In this document: positions 7,154 through 15,753 of the stretch, in pieces
How positions within the stretch are numbered: position 1 is the first letter of the stretch
Layout: each line of letters starts with the position of its first letter
From: JBBSHJ01 sp038253135
Lineage (GTDB): Bacteria > Actinomycetota > Actinomycetes > Mycobacteriales > QHCD01
DNA length: 30,461 nt
NCBI GenBank assembly: GCA_038253135.1
Contig: JBBSHJ010000035.1
Span: forward strand, 1-30,461
Direction: 5' to 3'
The notes under the pieces: model-generated
Databases searched by the model: none
Seen by the model: the letters and a program-made list of their open reading frames with translations, nothing else
Told to the model about the DNA's origin: nothing
Program-made: the position numbers and the translations under genes

Positions 7154-8293
7154 TTATCGCCGTTTCTTCTTGCGGTTGGGTCGGTTCTGAGGCGGGCGCC
7201 GGCCGGCCCCGCCGGGCTGGCGCGCCGGCTTGGCGCCCGGGCGCGGGTTGCGGCCGAGGTCGGGCCCGTCCGCGGCCGGCTGTACCGGGCCGTCCTCGGG
7301 TCGCCGGGTCGACGGTCGATCCTTCTTGGGCCCAGCGGGGCGCTTCTGCTGGCCCGGGTTCGCCGGCGTCTCCGCGTCGGGCGTGCCCTCGGCGTACCTC
7401 GTGGGCTCCGGATTGCTGTCCGGCGGGATGACGCGCCCGCGCTTGTCACGGGTCGGGCGGGCGCCCGGCTTCGGTGCGGTCGGCTTGGTCTCGACAGTGT
7501 CGGTGGCCGCGGCCTTTTTCGCCTCGACCTTCTTGGTCAGGTGCCCGAGCATGTAGAACTGCTGGCCCATGGTCCACACGTTGTTGGTCAGCCAGTAGAG
7601 GAGCACGCCGAGCGGCAGGCCGAAAACGATTCCGGAGAAGAGCAGCCCAACCGGGATCAGATACATCATCAGCCGCTGGATCATCATCTGCTGCGGCTCG
7701 AGATTCGCCTTGTTGCGGGTGAAGTTCTGCCACTGCGTGATGTAGGTCGCGACGCAGGACAGCAACAGCAGCACGATGATGACGACGCGGGTCGTCGTGT
7801 GGTTGGCGTTGTCGAACTGGCCGACCGTCCGGAATGTCGCGGGGATCGGCGCGCCGAAGAACTTCGCGCCCACGGCGCTGTCGAACTGCTTCCTGGTCCA
7901 GCCGTAGAGCGTGGCGTTGTTGTTGGTCCGCAGGTGCCGCAGCACGTGATAGAGGGCAAGGAACACCGGCGCCTGCACGATCATCGGCAGGCAGCCGCCG
8001 AGCGGGTTGGCGCCCGCCTCGCGCTGCAGCGCCATCATCTCCTGCGTCTGCCGCTGCCGGTCGTCCGCGTACTTCTTGCGGATCGCCTGCATCTTCGGCG
8101 ACAGCTCCTGCATCGCCCGCATCGAGTGGAACTGCTTGACGAACAGCGGGAACAGGATGATCCGGATCGTGATGACCAGGAAGACGATCGACAGCGCCCA
8201 AGTGAAGCCGCTGCCGTGCGGCAAGAACAGGGAGAACAGGTCGTGCCACCGCAGCAGCACCCAGGAGATCCCGGTATAGAGCCAATCTAACAA
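7154..8293 (-). CDS. yidC: Membrane protein insertase YidC
   Basis: Inserts membrane proteins alone or with SecYEG. The 379-residue protein has an N-terminal membrane segment, then a five-helix core with the groove arginine R44 (VITIRIILFP) and the cytoplasmic coiled hairpin SPKMQAIRKKYADDRQRQTQEMMAL. The conserved NPLGGCLPMIVQAPVFLALY follows, with further helices at about 167-187 and 205-240. The last 130 or so residues are a basic, proline-rich tail ending RKKKRR, as in actinobacterial homologues that may bind ribosomes. The TTG start at 8293 is supported by GGAG seven bases upstream and by the family start LLDWLY. It overlaps the yidD stop by 7 bp. Confidence 0.96.
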   Translation of the reverse strand: MLDWLYTGISWVLLRWHDLFSLFLPHGSGFTWALSIVFLVITIRIILFPLFVKQFHSMRAMQELSPKMQAIRKKYADDRQRQTQEMMALQREAGANPLGGCLPMIVQAPVFLALYHVLRHLRTNNNATLYGWTRKQFDSAVGAKFFGAPIPATFRTVGQFDNANHTTTRVVIIVLLLLSCVATYITQWQNFTRNKANLEPQQMMIQRLMMYLIPVGLLFSGIVFGLPLGVLLYWLTNNVWTMGQQFYMLGHLTKKVEAKKAAATDTVETKPTAPKPGARPTRDKRGRVIPPDSNPEPTRYAEGTPDAETPANPGQQKRPAGPKKDRPSTRRPEDGPVQPAADGPDLGRNPRPGAKPARQPGGAGRRPPQNRPNRKKKRR

Positions 8294-8580
8294 CGCGGAT
8301 CTCCGATTTCCGTTGACCGGCGAGGCGCCTGGGCGGTGGGCGGTGCCGCAGGAGGCACCGGGTCATGACCGCCCCGATGATACGGATGGCAACGCAGCAG
8401 CCGCCGCAGAGCGAGCCAGCCGCCGCGGAGCGGGCCGTGCACGGTGAGGGCTTGGACGGCGTACTCGCTGCACGACGGCGTGAACCGGCAGGCCGGCATG
8501 CGCAACGGACTGACATAACGCTGATAGGCCCGGATCGGGGCGACGATGGCGCGGGCCACGCACCCGCCGAGACGCGTCAT
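8287..8580 (-). CDS. yidD: Membrane protein insertion efficiency factor YidD
   Basis: Small amphipathic protein that assists YidC-dependent insertion at the membrane. It has 97 residues. The family block runs from PIRAYQRYVSPL through CRFTPSCSEYAVQAL to GGWLALRRLLRCHPYHRGGHDPVP. The three cysteines CxxxxxxC...C of the family are present. The ATG at 8580 overlaps the rnpA TGA (ATGA), and its own stop overlaps the yidC start, so the three genes are translationally coupled. Confidence 0.96.
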   Translation of the reverse strand: MTRLGGCVARAIVAPIRAYQRYVSPLRMPACRFTPSCSEYAVQALTVHGPLRGGWLALRRLLRCHPYHRGGHDPVPPAAPPTAQAPRRSTEIGDPRC

Positions 8581-8939
8581 CGGGGCAGCCCCAGACGGGC
8601 GAACGCCGCGTCGACGTCGTCGCCGAGCGCGTGCGAGTCCGCGCCCGCCGCCGCCGGCCGGGCCCGGATCACCACGAGGGAGCCCTCGGGTAGCCGGTCG
8701 AGACGCGCACGCACGACGTACCGGAGTCGACGCGTCACGCGATGGCGGACGACCGAATTGCCGACGGCCTTCGAGACGACGAAGCCGACCCGCGCGCTCT
8801 CGGCGGCACCCATGGCACCGGCGGCGAGGTACACCACGACGCCACCGCGGCCGGCGTGTCGAGGCAGGTCGGAACCGGTACGGCGCAGCGCGGCAGCGAA
8901 ATCTGCGCGCGTGCGCATCCGGGCCTGCCTGGGCAACAT
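8577..8939 (-). CDS. rnpA: Ribonuclease P protein component RnpA
   Basis: Protein subunit that helps the RNase P RNA remove tRNA 5' leaders. It has 120 residues and starts MLPRQARMRTRADFAAALRR, typical of actinobacteria. The RNR region that contacts RNase P RNA is KAVGNSVVRHRVTRRLR (residues 57-73). The ATG at 8939 follows rpmH by 37 bp. Its stop overlaps the yidD start. Confidence 0.96.
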   Translation of the reverse strand: MLPRQARMRTRADFAAALRRTGSDLPRHAGRGGVVVYLAAGAMGAAESARVGFVVSKAVGNSVVRHRVTRRLRYVVRARLDRLPEGSLVVIRARPAAAGADSHALGDDVDAAFARLGLPR

Positions 8940-8976
8940 CGGATCAGTGCCGGATCGCGGGAGCGACCGCGGCCGA

Positions 8977-9114
8977 TCAGGCAGAGAGGACGTCGCGCCC
9001 GCGCTTGCGGCGGCGAGCGATGATGGCGCGGCCGCCGCGCGTGCGCATGCGGAGCCGAAACCCGTGCGTGCGGGCCCGCCGGCGGTTGTTCGGCTGGAAC
9101 GTGCGCTTGCTCAC
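8977..9114 (-). CDS. rpmH: 50S ribosomal protein L34
   Basis: L34 is a small basic protein of the large ribosomal subunit. The 45 residues begin MSKRTFQPNNRRRARTHGFR and continue with the usual RMRTRGGRAIIARRRKRGR block. The GTG at 9114 has GGAG five bases upstream. A longer open frame extends to 9264, but the family length and the ribosome-binding site fix this start. It is the first gene of the leftward rpmH-rnpA-yidD-yidC-jag-rsmG operon and is divergent from dnaA. Confidence 0.97.
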   Translation of the reverse strand: MSKRTFQPNNRRRARTHGFRLRMRTRGGRAIIARRRKRGRDVLSA

Positions 9115-9143
9115 GGCGACTCCATCGGTTGCGGCGACTCCAT
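9115..9143 (-). repeat. Duplicated ribosome-binding segment before rpmH
   Basis: On the minus strand, GATGGAGTCGCC occurs twice in tandem with a 17-base period (plus-strand copies GGCGACTCCATC at 9115-9126 and 9132-9143). The copy next to rpmH supplies its Shine-Dalgarno; the upstream copy is not followed by a start codon. Confidence 0.8.
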
Positions 9144-9528
9144 CAGTAACGGCCGGTACGTCGGCGGCCGGGCGGGCCGTGGAGGAGGCGCGGCCGTCCG
9201 TGTCAACTGCTGGCTGCTCTTGTGCGCCGCCGACCCGAATCGATACCGGGCCGGGGGAGACCACCGACCCGACCTGTCAACGGTACGGATCGCCGCTGGG
9301 CAGGTCAAACCGGTCCGAGACGCGCCGGGTCGGCGCGCCGGCACCGCCTTGATCGCTCCTTCCCAGGTGCGATACACAACTTGTGGAAAACGGTGTGGAG
9401 GCTGGTGTGATGGCCGACACTCTGGACCTTGCGCCCCCATCGACCGCACCGGAACGGCAACGAATAGGCGTGAGCCGCATGCGATCAGCGCGCGCCGGAC
9501 AGCGCCCGCCGGACAAGGAGACGACACG
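9144..9528. promoter_or_regulatory. rpmH-dnaA divergent control region
   Basis: About 385 bp without a gene between divergent rpmH and dnaA. A box-like TGTGGAAAA (9382-9390, reverse complement TTTTCCACA) matches the DnaA box at 8 of 9 positions and lies about 140 bp before dnaA, so DnaA autoregulation is plausible. A second TGTGGAGG sits close by. A sigma-A-like promoter facing rpmH is listed separately. I see no convincing dnaA -10/-35 pair. Confidence 0.5.
9280..9308 (-). promoter_or_regulatory. Candidate sigma-70-type promoter for the rpmH operon
   Basis: On the minus strand TTGACC (9303-9308) and TACCGT (9280-9285) are separated by 17 bases. They point at rpmH, about 165 bp upstream of its start. 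The -35 is good; the -10 fits only TAnnnT. Confidence 0.35.
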
Positions 9529-11064
9529 ATGGCGTCAGACAGCTCCGAACCGCCGGCTCTGAGCGAGGTCTGGGCCGCGGTCGTCGATCGTCTCCGCAAC
9601 GGCACGGTGAACAAGCAGCAGGCCGCGTGGCTGGCGCTCACCCGGCCGCTGGGGTTGATGGAGGACACCGTCCTGCTCGCCGCGCCGACCAAGTTCGCTC
9701 GCGAGGTCATCGAGTCGCGGTTGCACTCGGCGGTGTGCTCGGGGCTCTCGGCCGAGCTGGGCCGCGAGATCGCGGTGGCCGTGACCGTGCAGCCCGACGA
9801 ACCGGCGGACTCGGACGAGCAGCCGGCCGACGACGGCGCGGCGGTCGACGCCGTACCGGCGCCGCAGCCGGACCCGCCGCGCCGACGCGCTCCCGAGCAC
9901 ATCGGCACGATCGCCACGCCGCGCGAACGGGGGCCGCAGTTCGTCCGGCCGGCCGATCTCGCCACCGGCGTGCCCGCGAGCGCCGAGCCGAGCACCCGCC
10001 GGTACGACGGGCGAGCGCGCTCGGAATTCGTGCGGCTCAACCCCAAGTACCAGTTCGAGACCTTCGTGACCGGCTCGAGCAACCGGTTCTCGCACGCGGC
10101 CGCGGTCGCGGTTGCCGAGACACCGGCGATGGCCTACAACCCGCTGTTCATCTGGGGTGAGTCCGGGCTCGGCAAGACGCACCTGCTGCATGCGATCGGC
10201 AACTACGCGCTGTCGCTCTATCCCGGCGCCAAGGTGCGCTACGTCAGCTCGGAGGAGTTCACCAACGACTTCATCAACTCCATCCGCGACGGCAACGGTG
10301 AGGACTTCCGCCGGCGGCATCGGGAGATGGACATCCTGCTCGTCGACGACATCCAGTTCCTGGAACGCAAGGAAGGCACCCAGGAGGAGTTCTTTCACAC
10401 GTTCAACGCGCTGCACATGGCCAGCAAGCAGATCGTGATCAGCTCGGACCGCCCCCCGAAGCAGCTCACCACGCTCGAGGATCGCCTTCGCACCCGTTTC
10501 GAGTGGGGCTTGCTGACCGACGTGCAACGTCCCGACCTCGAGACCCGCATCGCGATCCTGCGCAAGAAGGCCGCTCAGGACCGCCTCGACGTGCAGGAGG
10601 ACGTGCTGGAGTTCATCGCGACGAGGATCCAGAGCAACATCCGCGAGCTCGAAGGCGCCCTGGTGCGCGTCACGGCGTACGCGAACCTCAACAAGTCCGT
10701 CGTCGACATGTCCCTTGCCGAGATCGTGCTCCGCGACCTGATCCCGGACTCCGAGCAACCGACGATCAATGCCGCCATGATCGTGGCCTCGACGGCGGAC
10801 TATTACACGGTGAGCGTCGATGAGTTGTGCGGTTCCTCTCGCAGCCGCCAGCTGGTCACGGCGCGGCAGATCGCGATGTACCTGTGCCGTGAGCTGACCG
10901 ACCTGTCGCTGCCGAAGATCGGCTCGACCTTCGGCGGTCGCGACCACACCACGGTGATGCATGCCAACAAGAAGATCCGCGGCTTGATGGCCGAGCGGCG
11001 CACGATCTACAACCAGGTCACCGAGCTCACCAACCGCATCCGGCGGCGGGCGAGCAGCCAGTAA
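9529..11064 (+). CDS. dnaA: Chromosomal replication initiator DnaA
   Basis: AAA+ ATPase that binds DnaA boxes, melts oriC and loads the helicase. It has 511 residues. Domain I is at about 1-85 (LSEVWAAVVDRLRNG...), with a proline- and acid-rich domain II linker at 85-165. The AAA+ core holds the Walker A GESGLGKT (210-217) and the Walker B DILLVDDIQFL. A C-terminal helix-turn-helix carries the DnaA signature GRDHTTVMHANKKI (from 470). The ATG at 9529 has AAGGAG eight bases upstream. A much longer open frame upstream is only an effect of high GC. DnaN follows after a 555-bp gap that is the likely oriC. Confidence 0.98.
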   Translation: MASDSSEPPALSEVWAAVVDRLRNGTVNKQQAAWLALTRPLGLMEDTVLLAAPTKFAREVIESRLHSAVCSGLSAELGREIAVAVTVQPDEPADSDEQPADDGAAVDAVPAPQPDPPRRRAPEHIGTIATPRERGPQFVRPADLATGVPASAEPSTRRYDGRARSEFVRLNPKYQFETFVTGSSNRFSHAAAVAVAETPAMAYNPLFIWGESGLGKTHLLHAIGNYALSLYPGAKVRYVSSEEFTNDFINSIRDGNGEDFRRRHREMDILLVDDIQFLERKEGTQEEFFHTFNALHMASKQIVISSDRPPKQLTTLEDRLRTRFEWGLLTDVQRPDLETRIAILRKKAAQDRLDVQEDVLEFIATRIQSNIRELEGALVRVTAYANLNKSVVDMSLAEIVLRDLIPDSEQPTINAAMIVASTADYYTVSVDELCGSSRSRQLVTARQIAMYLCRELTDLSLPKIGSTFGGRDHTTVMHANKKIRGLMAERRTIYNQVTELTNRIRRRASSQ

Positions 11065-11619
11065 GCCGGGCCGAGCAGCTGCGGAGCCTGGCCATCCGGC
11101 GGAGCGCGAAGCGGCCGGCCGCGATCGTTGTTCCGCATCCGTGCACATGCTGGGGACAGGTCTGTGCATAACCGGGGACGGAGCAGTGGACAACCGGCCA
11201 CTCGGCCCAGCCGACGTGCGCGATGCACCGAATCACACGGCGCCGACACACCGTTCTCACAGGTCCGCCCACAGGCCCACGCCCCGGATCCGAGCGTCCA
11301 ACCCGGCTTATCCACAGCTTCCACAGCACCTACTAACACCGACCTGTCATTACTACCCGGAACACTCAACAGCAGTTGGGCACCACATCGTTGGGGATGA
11401 ATCACCAGATTGCGCCGGAGCCGCTGCACCACGGACGCGCGTCTCCTGACATTCTGAGCACCAACCACGCACCAAAGGGCCAGCTACTGGCCGTACAGCA
11501 ACGGGCCGGCCGCGCAAGCGGCGGCACGCAGCCCGACGACCACGACCGGATCGGCGGTCCGGTCGTCGTTCGACCACATCGGCTCGCCGTCCGCGGGCCG
11601 AAGCCGGGAGGTAGTCGAG
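11065..11619. other. Probable origin of replication (oriC) between dnaA and dnaN
   Basis: 555 bp without a gene at the actinobacterial oriC position. DnaA-box candidates are one perfect TTATCCACA (11308-11316), TTATGCACA reversed (11163-11171), TTGTCCACT reversed (11185-11193) and a weaker CTGTCCCCA reversed (11151-11159). A relatively AT-rich stretch lies at about 11320-11400. Genes on both sides point away from this segment, as expected if forks leave from here. Box density looks low compared with the many boxes of Streptomyces oriC. Confidence 0.8.
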
Positions 11620-12777
11620 ATGAAGTTCAGGATCGAGCGTGACGTGCTCGCCGAAGCGGTGGCGTGGACGGCCCATGCGCTGCCGCCGCGGCCGCCGTTG
11701 CCGGTCTTGGCCGGCGTCCTTCTGGAAGTGAGCGAGTCCAGCCTCACCGTGGCCGGCTTCGATTACGAGGTGTCGACCCAGGCGACGATCGATGTCCAGG
11801 CGATCACCGCGGGTCGGGCGCTCGTCAGCGGCCGGCTGCTCGCCGACATCACCCGGGCACTGCCGCCGCACCCGGTCGAGCTGACCGCGGACGGACCGCG
11901 GGTCACCATCACGTGCGGTAACGCGCGCTTCTCGTTGCCCACGATGCCGATCGACGACTACCCGAAGCTGCCCGTCATGCCCGCGGCGGTCGGCACGATC
12001 GCCGGCGATGTCTTCGCGACCGCGGTCTCACAGGTCGCGATCGCCGCCGGGCGGGACGAGACGATCCCGATGCTGACCGGGGTCCGGCTGCAGATCGCCG
12101 GCGACCAGCTCACGCTCGCCGCTACCGACCGCTACCGGCTGGCGGAGCGCGTCGTGTCCTGGAGTCCGGGTGAGGTCGACCTCAACACCGCCGTCCTCGT
12201 GCCCGCCCGCACCCTGCTCGACGCGGCCAAGACGCTCGCCGACGCCGACGTGGTGACGATCGCGCTGGCGACGTCGGAGGGCGCCGGCGAGGGCATGATC
12301 GGCTTCGCTTCGGGCAAGCGCCGCATGACCACCCGCCTGCTCGACGCGGAGTTCCTGAAATACCAGTCGCTGTGGCCCACCTCGGTCGGGGGCACGGCGG
12401 AGCTGCCGTCGGCGCAGTTCATGGAGGCGGCCAAGCGCGTCGCGCTCGTGGCCGATCGCGGTACGCCGGTCCGCCTCGAGTTCGCGCCGGGCATGGTCAC
12501 GCTGAGGGCCGGGGGCGATGACGAGGGCCGGGCCGAGGAGGAGCTCGAGGTCAGCTACGACGGTGAGCCGTTCATGATCGGTTTCAACTCGTCGTACCTG
12601 CTCGACGGCGTCGGCGCCATCGGCACCGATGTGGTGCGGCTCTCCTTCACGAGCGCGGGCAAGCCGGCCGTGCTGTCCGGTGTGGATGCCGGCTCCGGCC
12701 CCGGCGATGTGGCCGATGCGACCGACGTACCTCCGAACTACCGCTACCTCACCATGCCGATGCGACTACCCGGGTGA
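11620..12777 (+). CDS. dnaN: DNA polymerase III beta sliding clamp
   Basis: Ring-shaped dimeric clamp that tethers DNA polymerases and repair proteins. It has 385 residues with three clamp folds. It starts MKFRIERDVLAEAVAWTAHALPPRPPLPVLAGVLLEV, has LTGVRLQIAGDQLTLAATDRYRLA in the middle domain and ends YRYLTMPMRLPG, the C-terminal strand that frames the binding pocket. The ATG at 11620 has GGGAGG eight bases upstream. It is the first gene right of oriC and is followed by gnd after 76 bp. Confidence 0.98.
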   Translation: MKFRIERDVLAEAVAWTAHALPPRPPLPVLAGVLLEVSESSLTVAGFDYEVSTQATIDVQAITAGRALVSGRLLADITRALPPHPVELTADGPRVTITCGNARFSLPTMPIDDYPKLPVMPAAVGTIAGDVFATAVSQVAIAAGRDETIPMLTGVRLQIAGDQLTLAATDRYRLAERVVSWSPGEVDLNTAVLVPARTLLDAAKTLADADVVTIALATSEGAGEGMIGFASGKRRMTTRLLDAEFLKYQSLWPTSVGGTAELPSAQFMEAAKRVALVADRGTPVRLEFAPGMVTLRAGGDDEGRAEEELEVSYDGEPFMIGFNSSYLLDGVGAIGTDVVRLSFTSAGKPAVLSGVDAGSGPGDVADATDVPPNYRYLTMPMRLPG

Positions 12778-12853
12778 TCCATCCCGTTCCGCCTGACGGT
12801 TGCGTTGACCGGGCACGCGCGGCTTCGGATCACGGACTTCGAAAGGACTTCAG

Positions 12854-13768
12854 ATGGAACTCGGACTCATCGGCCTCGGGAAGATGGGGGCGAACATGGC
12901 CGAGCGGCTGCGACGCGCCGATCACACCGTGGTGGGCTATGACCGCTCGGAGGAGGCTCCGCGCGACGTCGCCAGCATGGAGGAGCTCGTCGCCAGGTTG
13001 TCGGCTCCGCGGGCGGTGTGGGTCATGGTCCCCGCCGGCGGCCCGACCAGCGAGACGATCCACCGCCTCGCCGACCTGTTGGAGAGCGGCGACATCATCG
13101 TCGACGGCGGGAACAGCCGTTTCTCCGAGGATCAGGAGCACGCCGACTTCGTCGCCGCGAAGGGCATCCGGTTCGTCGACTGTGGCGTGTCCGGCGGCGT
13201 GTGGGGTCTGGAGAACGGCTACGGCCTGATGGCCGGGGGGTCGAACGAGGACATCGAAGCGTTGCTCCCGATCTTCGATGCGCTACGGCCCGAGGGTCCG
13301 CGCGACGAGGGGTTCGCGCATGCCGGCCGGGTCGGCGCGGGCCACTTCGCGAAGATGGTGCACAACGGCATCGAATACGGCCTCATGCAGGCCTACGCCG
13401 AGGGCTATGAGCTGCTGGCCGCCGCCGACGAGGTCACCGACGTGACGGCGACGATGAAGGCCTGGAGCCGCGGCACCGTCGTACGCTCGTGGCTGCTCGA
13501 TCTGCTGGTGAAGGCGCTCGAGGACGATCCCGGCCTGACCCTGCTCGCCGACTGGGTGGACGACTCCGGAGAGGGTCGGTGGACGATCGAGGAGGCCATC
13601 GAGCACGCGGTGCCCGTCCCGGTCATCTCAGCGTCGCTGTTCGCCCGATTCTCCTCTCGCCAGAAGAGCTCGCCGGCGGGCAGGGCCCTCGCCGCGCTGC
13701 GCAACCAGTTCGGCGGGCACGCCGTACACGAGGCCGGGCCGTCGTCCGGTGCCGGTTCGACCAACTAG
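12854..13768 (+). CDS. gnd: 6-phosphogluconate dehydrogenase, decarboxylating (short GntZ/GndA type)
   Basis: Oxidises 6-phosphogluconate to ribulose 5-phosphate and CO2 in the pentose phosphate pathway. It has 304 residues, matching the short form rather than the 470-residue form. The Rossmann motif is GLIGLGKMGANMAERL at the N-terminus. IVDGGNSRF, DCGVSGGVWGLENGYGLMAGG and the catalytic lysine region HFAKMVHNGIEYG (K167) follow. The ATG at 12854 has AAGGA six bases upstream. Location between dnaN and recF is the rule in Streptomyces and Mycobacterium. Confidence 0.95.
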   Translation: MELGLIGLGKMGANMAERLRRADHTVVGYDRSEEAPRDVASMEELVARLSAPRAVWVMVPAGGPTSETIHRLADLLESGDIIVDGGNSRFSEDQEHADFVAAKGIRFVDCGVSGGVWGLENGYGLMAGGSNEDIEALLPIFDALRPEGPRDEGFAHAGRVGAGHFAKMVHNGIEYGLMQAYAEGYELLAAADEVTDVTATMKAWSRGTVVRSWLLDLLVKALEDDPGLTLLADWVDDSGEGRWTIEEAIEHAVPVPVISASLFARFSSRQKSSPAGRALAALRNQFGGHAVHEAGPSSGAGSTN

Positions 13769-13778
13769 CCCGTCCCGC

Positions 13779-14891
13779 GTGCATCTACGGCACCTGTCGT
13801 TGGTCGACTTCCGCAACTACGCCGAGGCCGATGTGGCGCTGGGGACCGGCCCGACGGTATTCGTCGGACCCAACGGTCAGGGCAAGACCAACTTGGTGGA
13901 GGCGGCGTACTACGTGGCGACGCAGAGCAGCCATCGCGTCTCCGCCGCGGCACCCCTGGTCAGGATCGGGTGCGAGCGGGCCGTGGTCCGCGCCGCGGTC
14001 GAGCACGACGGCCGGCAGCTGCAGATCGAGCTCGAAATCACGCCCGGCAAGGCCGGCCGGGCGCGGCTCAACCGGGCTCCGCTGCGCCGCGCCCGCGAGG
14101 CACTCGGCGTGCTGCGTGCCGTGCTGTTCGCGCCCGAGGATCTCGCCATCGTCCGGGGTGACCCGGGCGGCCGCCGCGAGTTCCTCGATGACCTGCTGGT
14201 GGCGCGCTCGCCCCGGTACGCCGCGGTGCGGTCCGATCTCGACCGGCTGCTCAAGCAGCGCAACGCCCTGCTGAAGTCCGCCCTCGGTGGCCGCCGCACC
14301 GTCGACCTGTCGATCCTCGACGTCTGGGACGGGCACATCGCGCAGACCGCGGGTGCGCTGCTGGCGGGCCGGCTCGCCCTTGTCAGGGACTTGCGGCCGC
14401 ACCTGGAGTTGGCCTACGACACGGTTTCCAGCCGGGCCGGCCCGGCGACGATGGCCTACGCGCCGTCGGTGGACGTCGGCGGGGCCACCGCGCCCGCCGA
14501 CCTTGCCGAGACCATCCGTACGGCCCTGGCGGCGGCGCGCCCGCGCGAGCTGGAGCGCGGCACCACCCTGGTCGGCCCCCACCGGGACGAGCTCGAGTTG
14601 GCGATCGGCGCGCTCCCGCTCCGTGGGTATGCGAGCCACGGCGAGGGCTGGTCCTACGCGCTGGCCCTGCGCCTCGCGGCGTACCAGCTGCTCGCAACCG
14701 AGGGACCGCAGCCGGTGCTGATCCTCGACGACGTGTTCGCCGAGCTGGACACGACCCGGCGCGCGCGGCTGGCCGAGATCGCGGCTGCCGCGACCCAGGT
14801 GCTGATCACCGCAGCCGTCGCCGACGACGTTCCGGCGCGGCTGCGGGGGACGGCGTACACGGTGACCGGTGGGAGCGTGCATCGTGCCTGA
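13779..14891 (+). CDS. recF: DNA replication/repair protein RecF
   Basis: SMC-like ATPase that helps RecO/RecR load RecA at gaps. The Walker A is GPNGQGKT (residues 30-37), the Walker B region is VLILDDVFAELD, and the start HLRHLSLVDFRNYAEADV matches the family. The GTG at 13779 gives 370 residues and lies 10 bp after gnd. An in-frame GTG at 13749 would add 10 residues and overlap gnd. Neither has a clear Shine-Dalgarno, so the start rests on family alignment. The stop overlaps the DUF721 GTG. Confidence 0.95.
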   Translation: MHLRHLSLVDFRNYAEADVALGTGPTVFVGPNGQGKTNLVEAAYYVATQSSHRVSAAAPLVRIGCERAVVRAAVEHDGRQLQIELEITPGKAGRARLNRAPLRRAREALGVLRAVLFAPEDLAIVRGDPGGRREFLDDLLVARSPRYAAVRSDLDRLLKQRNALLKSALGGRRTVDLSILDVWDGHIAQTAGALLAGRLALVRDLRPHLELAYDTVSSRAGPATMAYAPSVDVGGATAPADLAETIRTALAAARPRELERGTTLVGPHRDELELAIGALPLRGYASHGEGWSYALALRLAAYQLLATEGPQPVLILDDVFAELDTTRRARLAEIAAAATQVLITAAVADDVPARLRGTAYTVTGGSVHRA

Positions 14892-15408
14892 GCGGAGCCG
14901 TCCCGTCGATCACGGCCGCACCGATCTGGCCCGCAGCGCCCTCGAGGCGGCTCGCGCGGGCGCGCGAGGAAGGGCGGCGAAGACCCGCCGGGTCGCCGGG
15001 CGGGCGGCCCGGCCGGCCACCACCGGCGGCTACACCGGCGCGCGGGCCGACCCGAACGACCCCGCATTGGTCGGCGATCTCGTTCGCCGCCTGGTCGCCG
15101 ATCGGGGCTGGCAACGGACGGCGGCCTCGGCCTCCGTCGTCAGCCGCTGGGACCAGATCGTCGGATCCGACATCGCGGCCCACGCCCAGCCCCGCAGCCT
15201 GATCGACGGCGAGCTCATCGTGGTGGCCGAGTCCACGACGTGGGCGACCCAGCTCCGGCTGCTCAGCACCCAACTGCTGGCCCGGATCACGACGGACGTC
15301 GGCTCCGGCGTCGTCACCCGGATCCGGGTGCACGGACCGACCGCGCCGAGCTGGCGACACGGTCCGCGGCGGGTCGCCGGGCGCGGGCCCCGAGACACAT
15401 ATGGTTGA
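14884..15408 (+). CDS. DUF721 (DciA-like) family protein
   Basis: Protein of 174 residues with an Arg/Ala-rich disordered N-terminus and a C-terminal DUF721 domain (residues about 60-155) containing DLVRRLVADRGW, VSRWDQIVGSDIAAHAQP and STTWATQLRLLSTQLLARI. DUF721 proteins related to DciA act in loading or operation of the replicative helicase, and in Mycobacterium the gene between recF and gyrB is that homologue. The GTG at 14884 has GGGAG eight bases upstream and overlaps the recF stop. The longer frame from 14869 is less likely. Confidence 0.88.
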   Translation: MPERSRPVDHGRTDLARSALEAARAGARGRAAKTRRVAGRAARPATTGGYTGARADPNDPALVGDLVRRLVADRGWQRTAASASVVSRWDQIVGSDIAAHAQPRSLIDGELIVVAESTTWATQLRLLSTQLLARITTDVGSGVVTRIRVHGPTAPSWRHGPRRVAGRGPRDTYG

Positions 15409-15753
15409 CGCGCGAAGGCGGGCGGAGCCGTCCCGCTGAACGCTCGCTGGGGCTCAGTCGAGGGCAGGGTCCGCATGGGGGACTATCTCAGGTCGCCTGA
15501 AATCAGGCTGGCGCCATTTCAGGCCTGTGCAATACGGCATTGTGTCGCTCCCGACCTATAGACTGTAGGCACGGACATCCCGACCGCCCGTCGAGATGCC
15601 CGGTGACACGACCGTGTCACATTTGAGCGCGACACGTTGACCCCGGGTGCCGAGACGGCCTCCGGTGTGCCCGCGGGCAGGCAGTGACCCGGCCGGCCCG
15701 ACCCCAGTGTGTGTCTTCACCCGATCCCGCCCGCCGCGGGAGAGAGGCTCGCC
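15409..15753. promoter_or_regulatory. gyrB upstream region with TCAGG/CCTGA repeat cluster
   Basis: 345 bp without a gene before gyrB. Four TCAGG/CCTGA elements lie within 37 bp (15488-15524): TCAGG-tcg-CCTGA (15488-15500), CCTGA-aa-TCAGG, and a 9-bp inverted repeat GCCTGAAAT/ATTTCAGGC (15495-15503 and 15516-15524). They could form competing hairpins or serve as an operator. A possible -10 (TATAGACT at about 15557) follows 35-40 bases later. gyrB promoters are often supercoiling-sensitive, but no regulator is identified. Confidence 0.45.

Noticed and set aside
8365..9528. N-terminal extension of DnaA from the long open frame upstream
   Set aside because: The family start and AAGGAG fix the ATG at 9529; the upstream part crosses yidD, rnpA and rpmH in the opposite sense.
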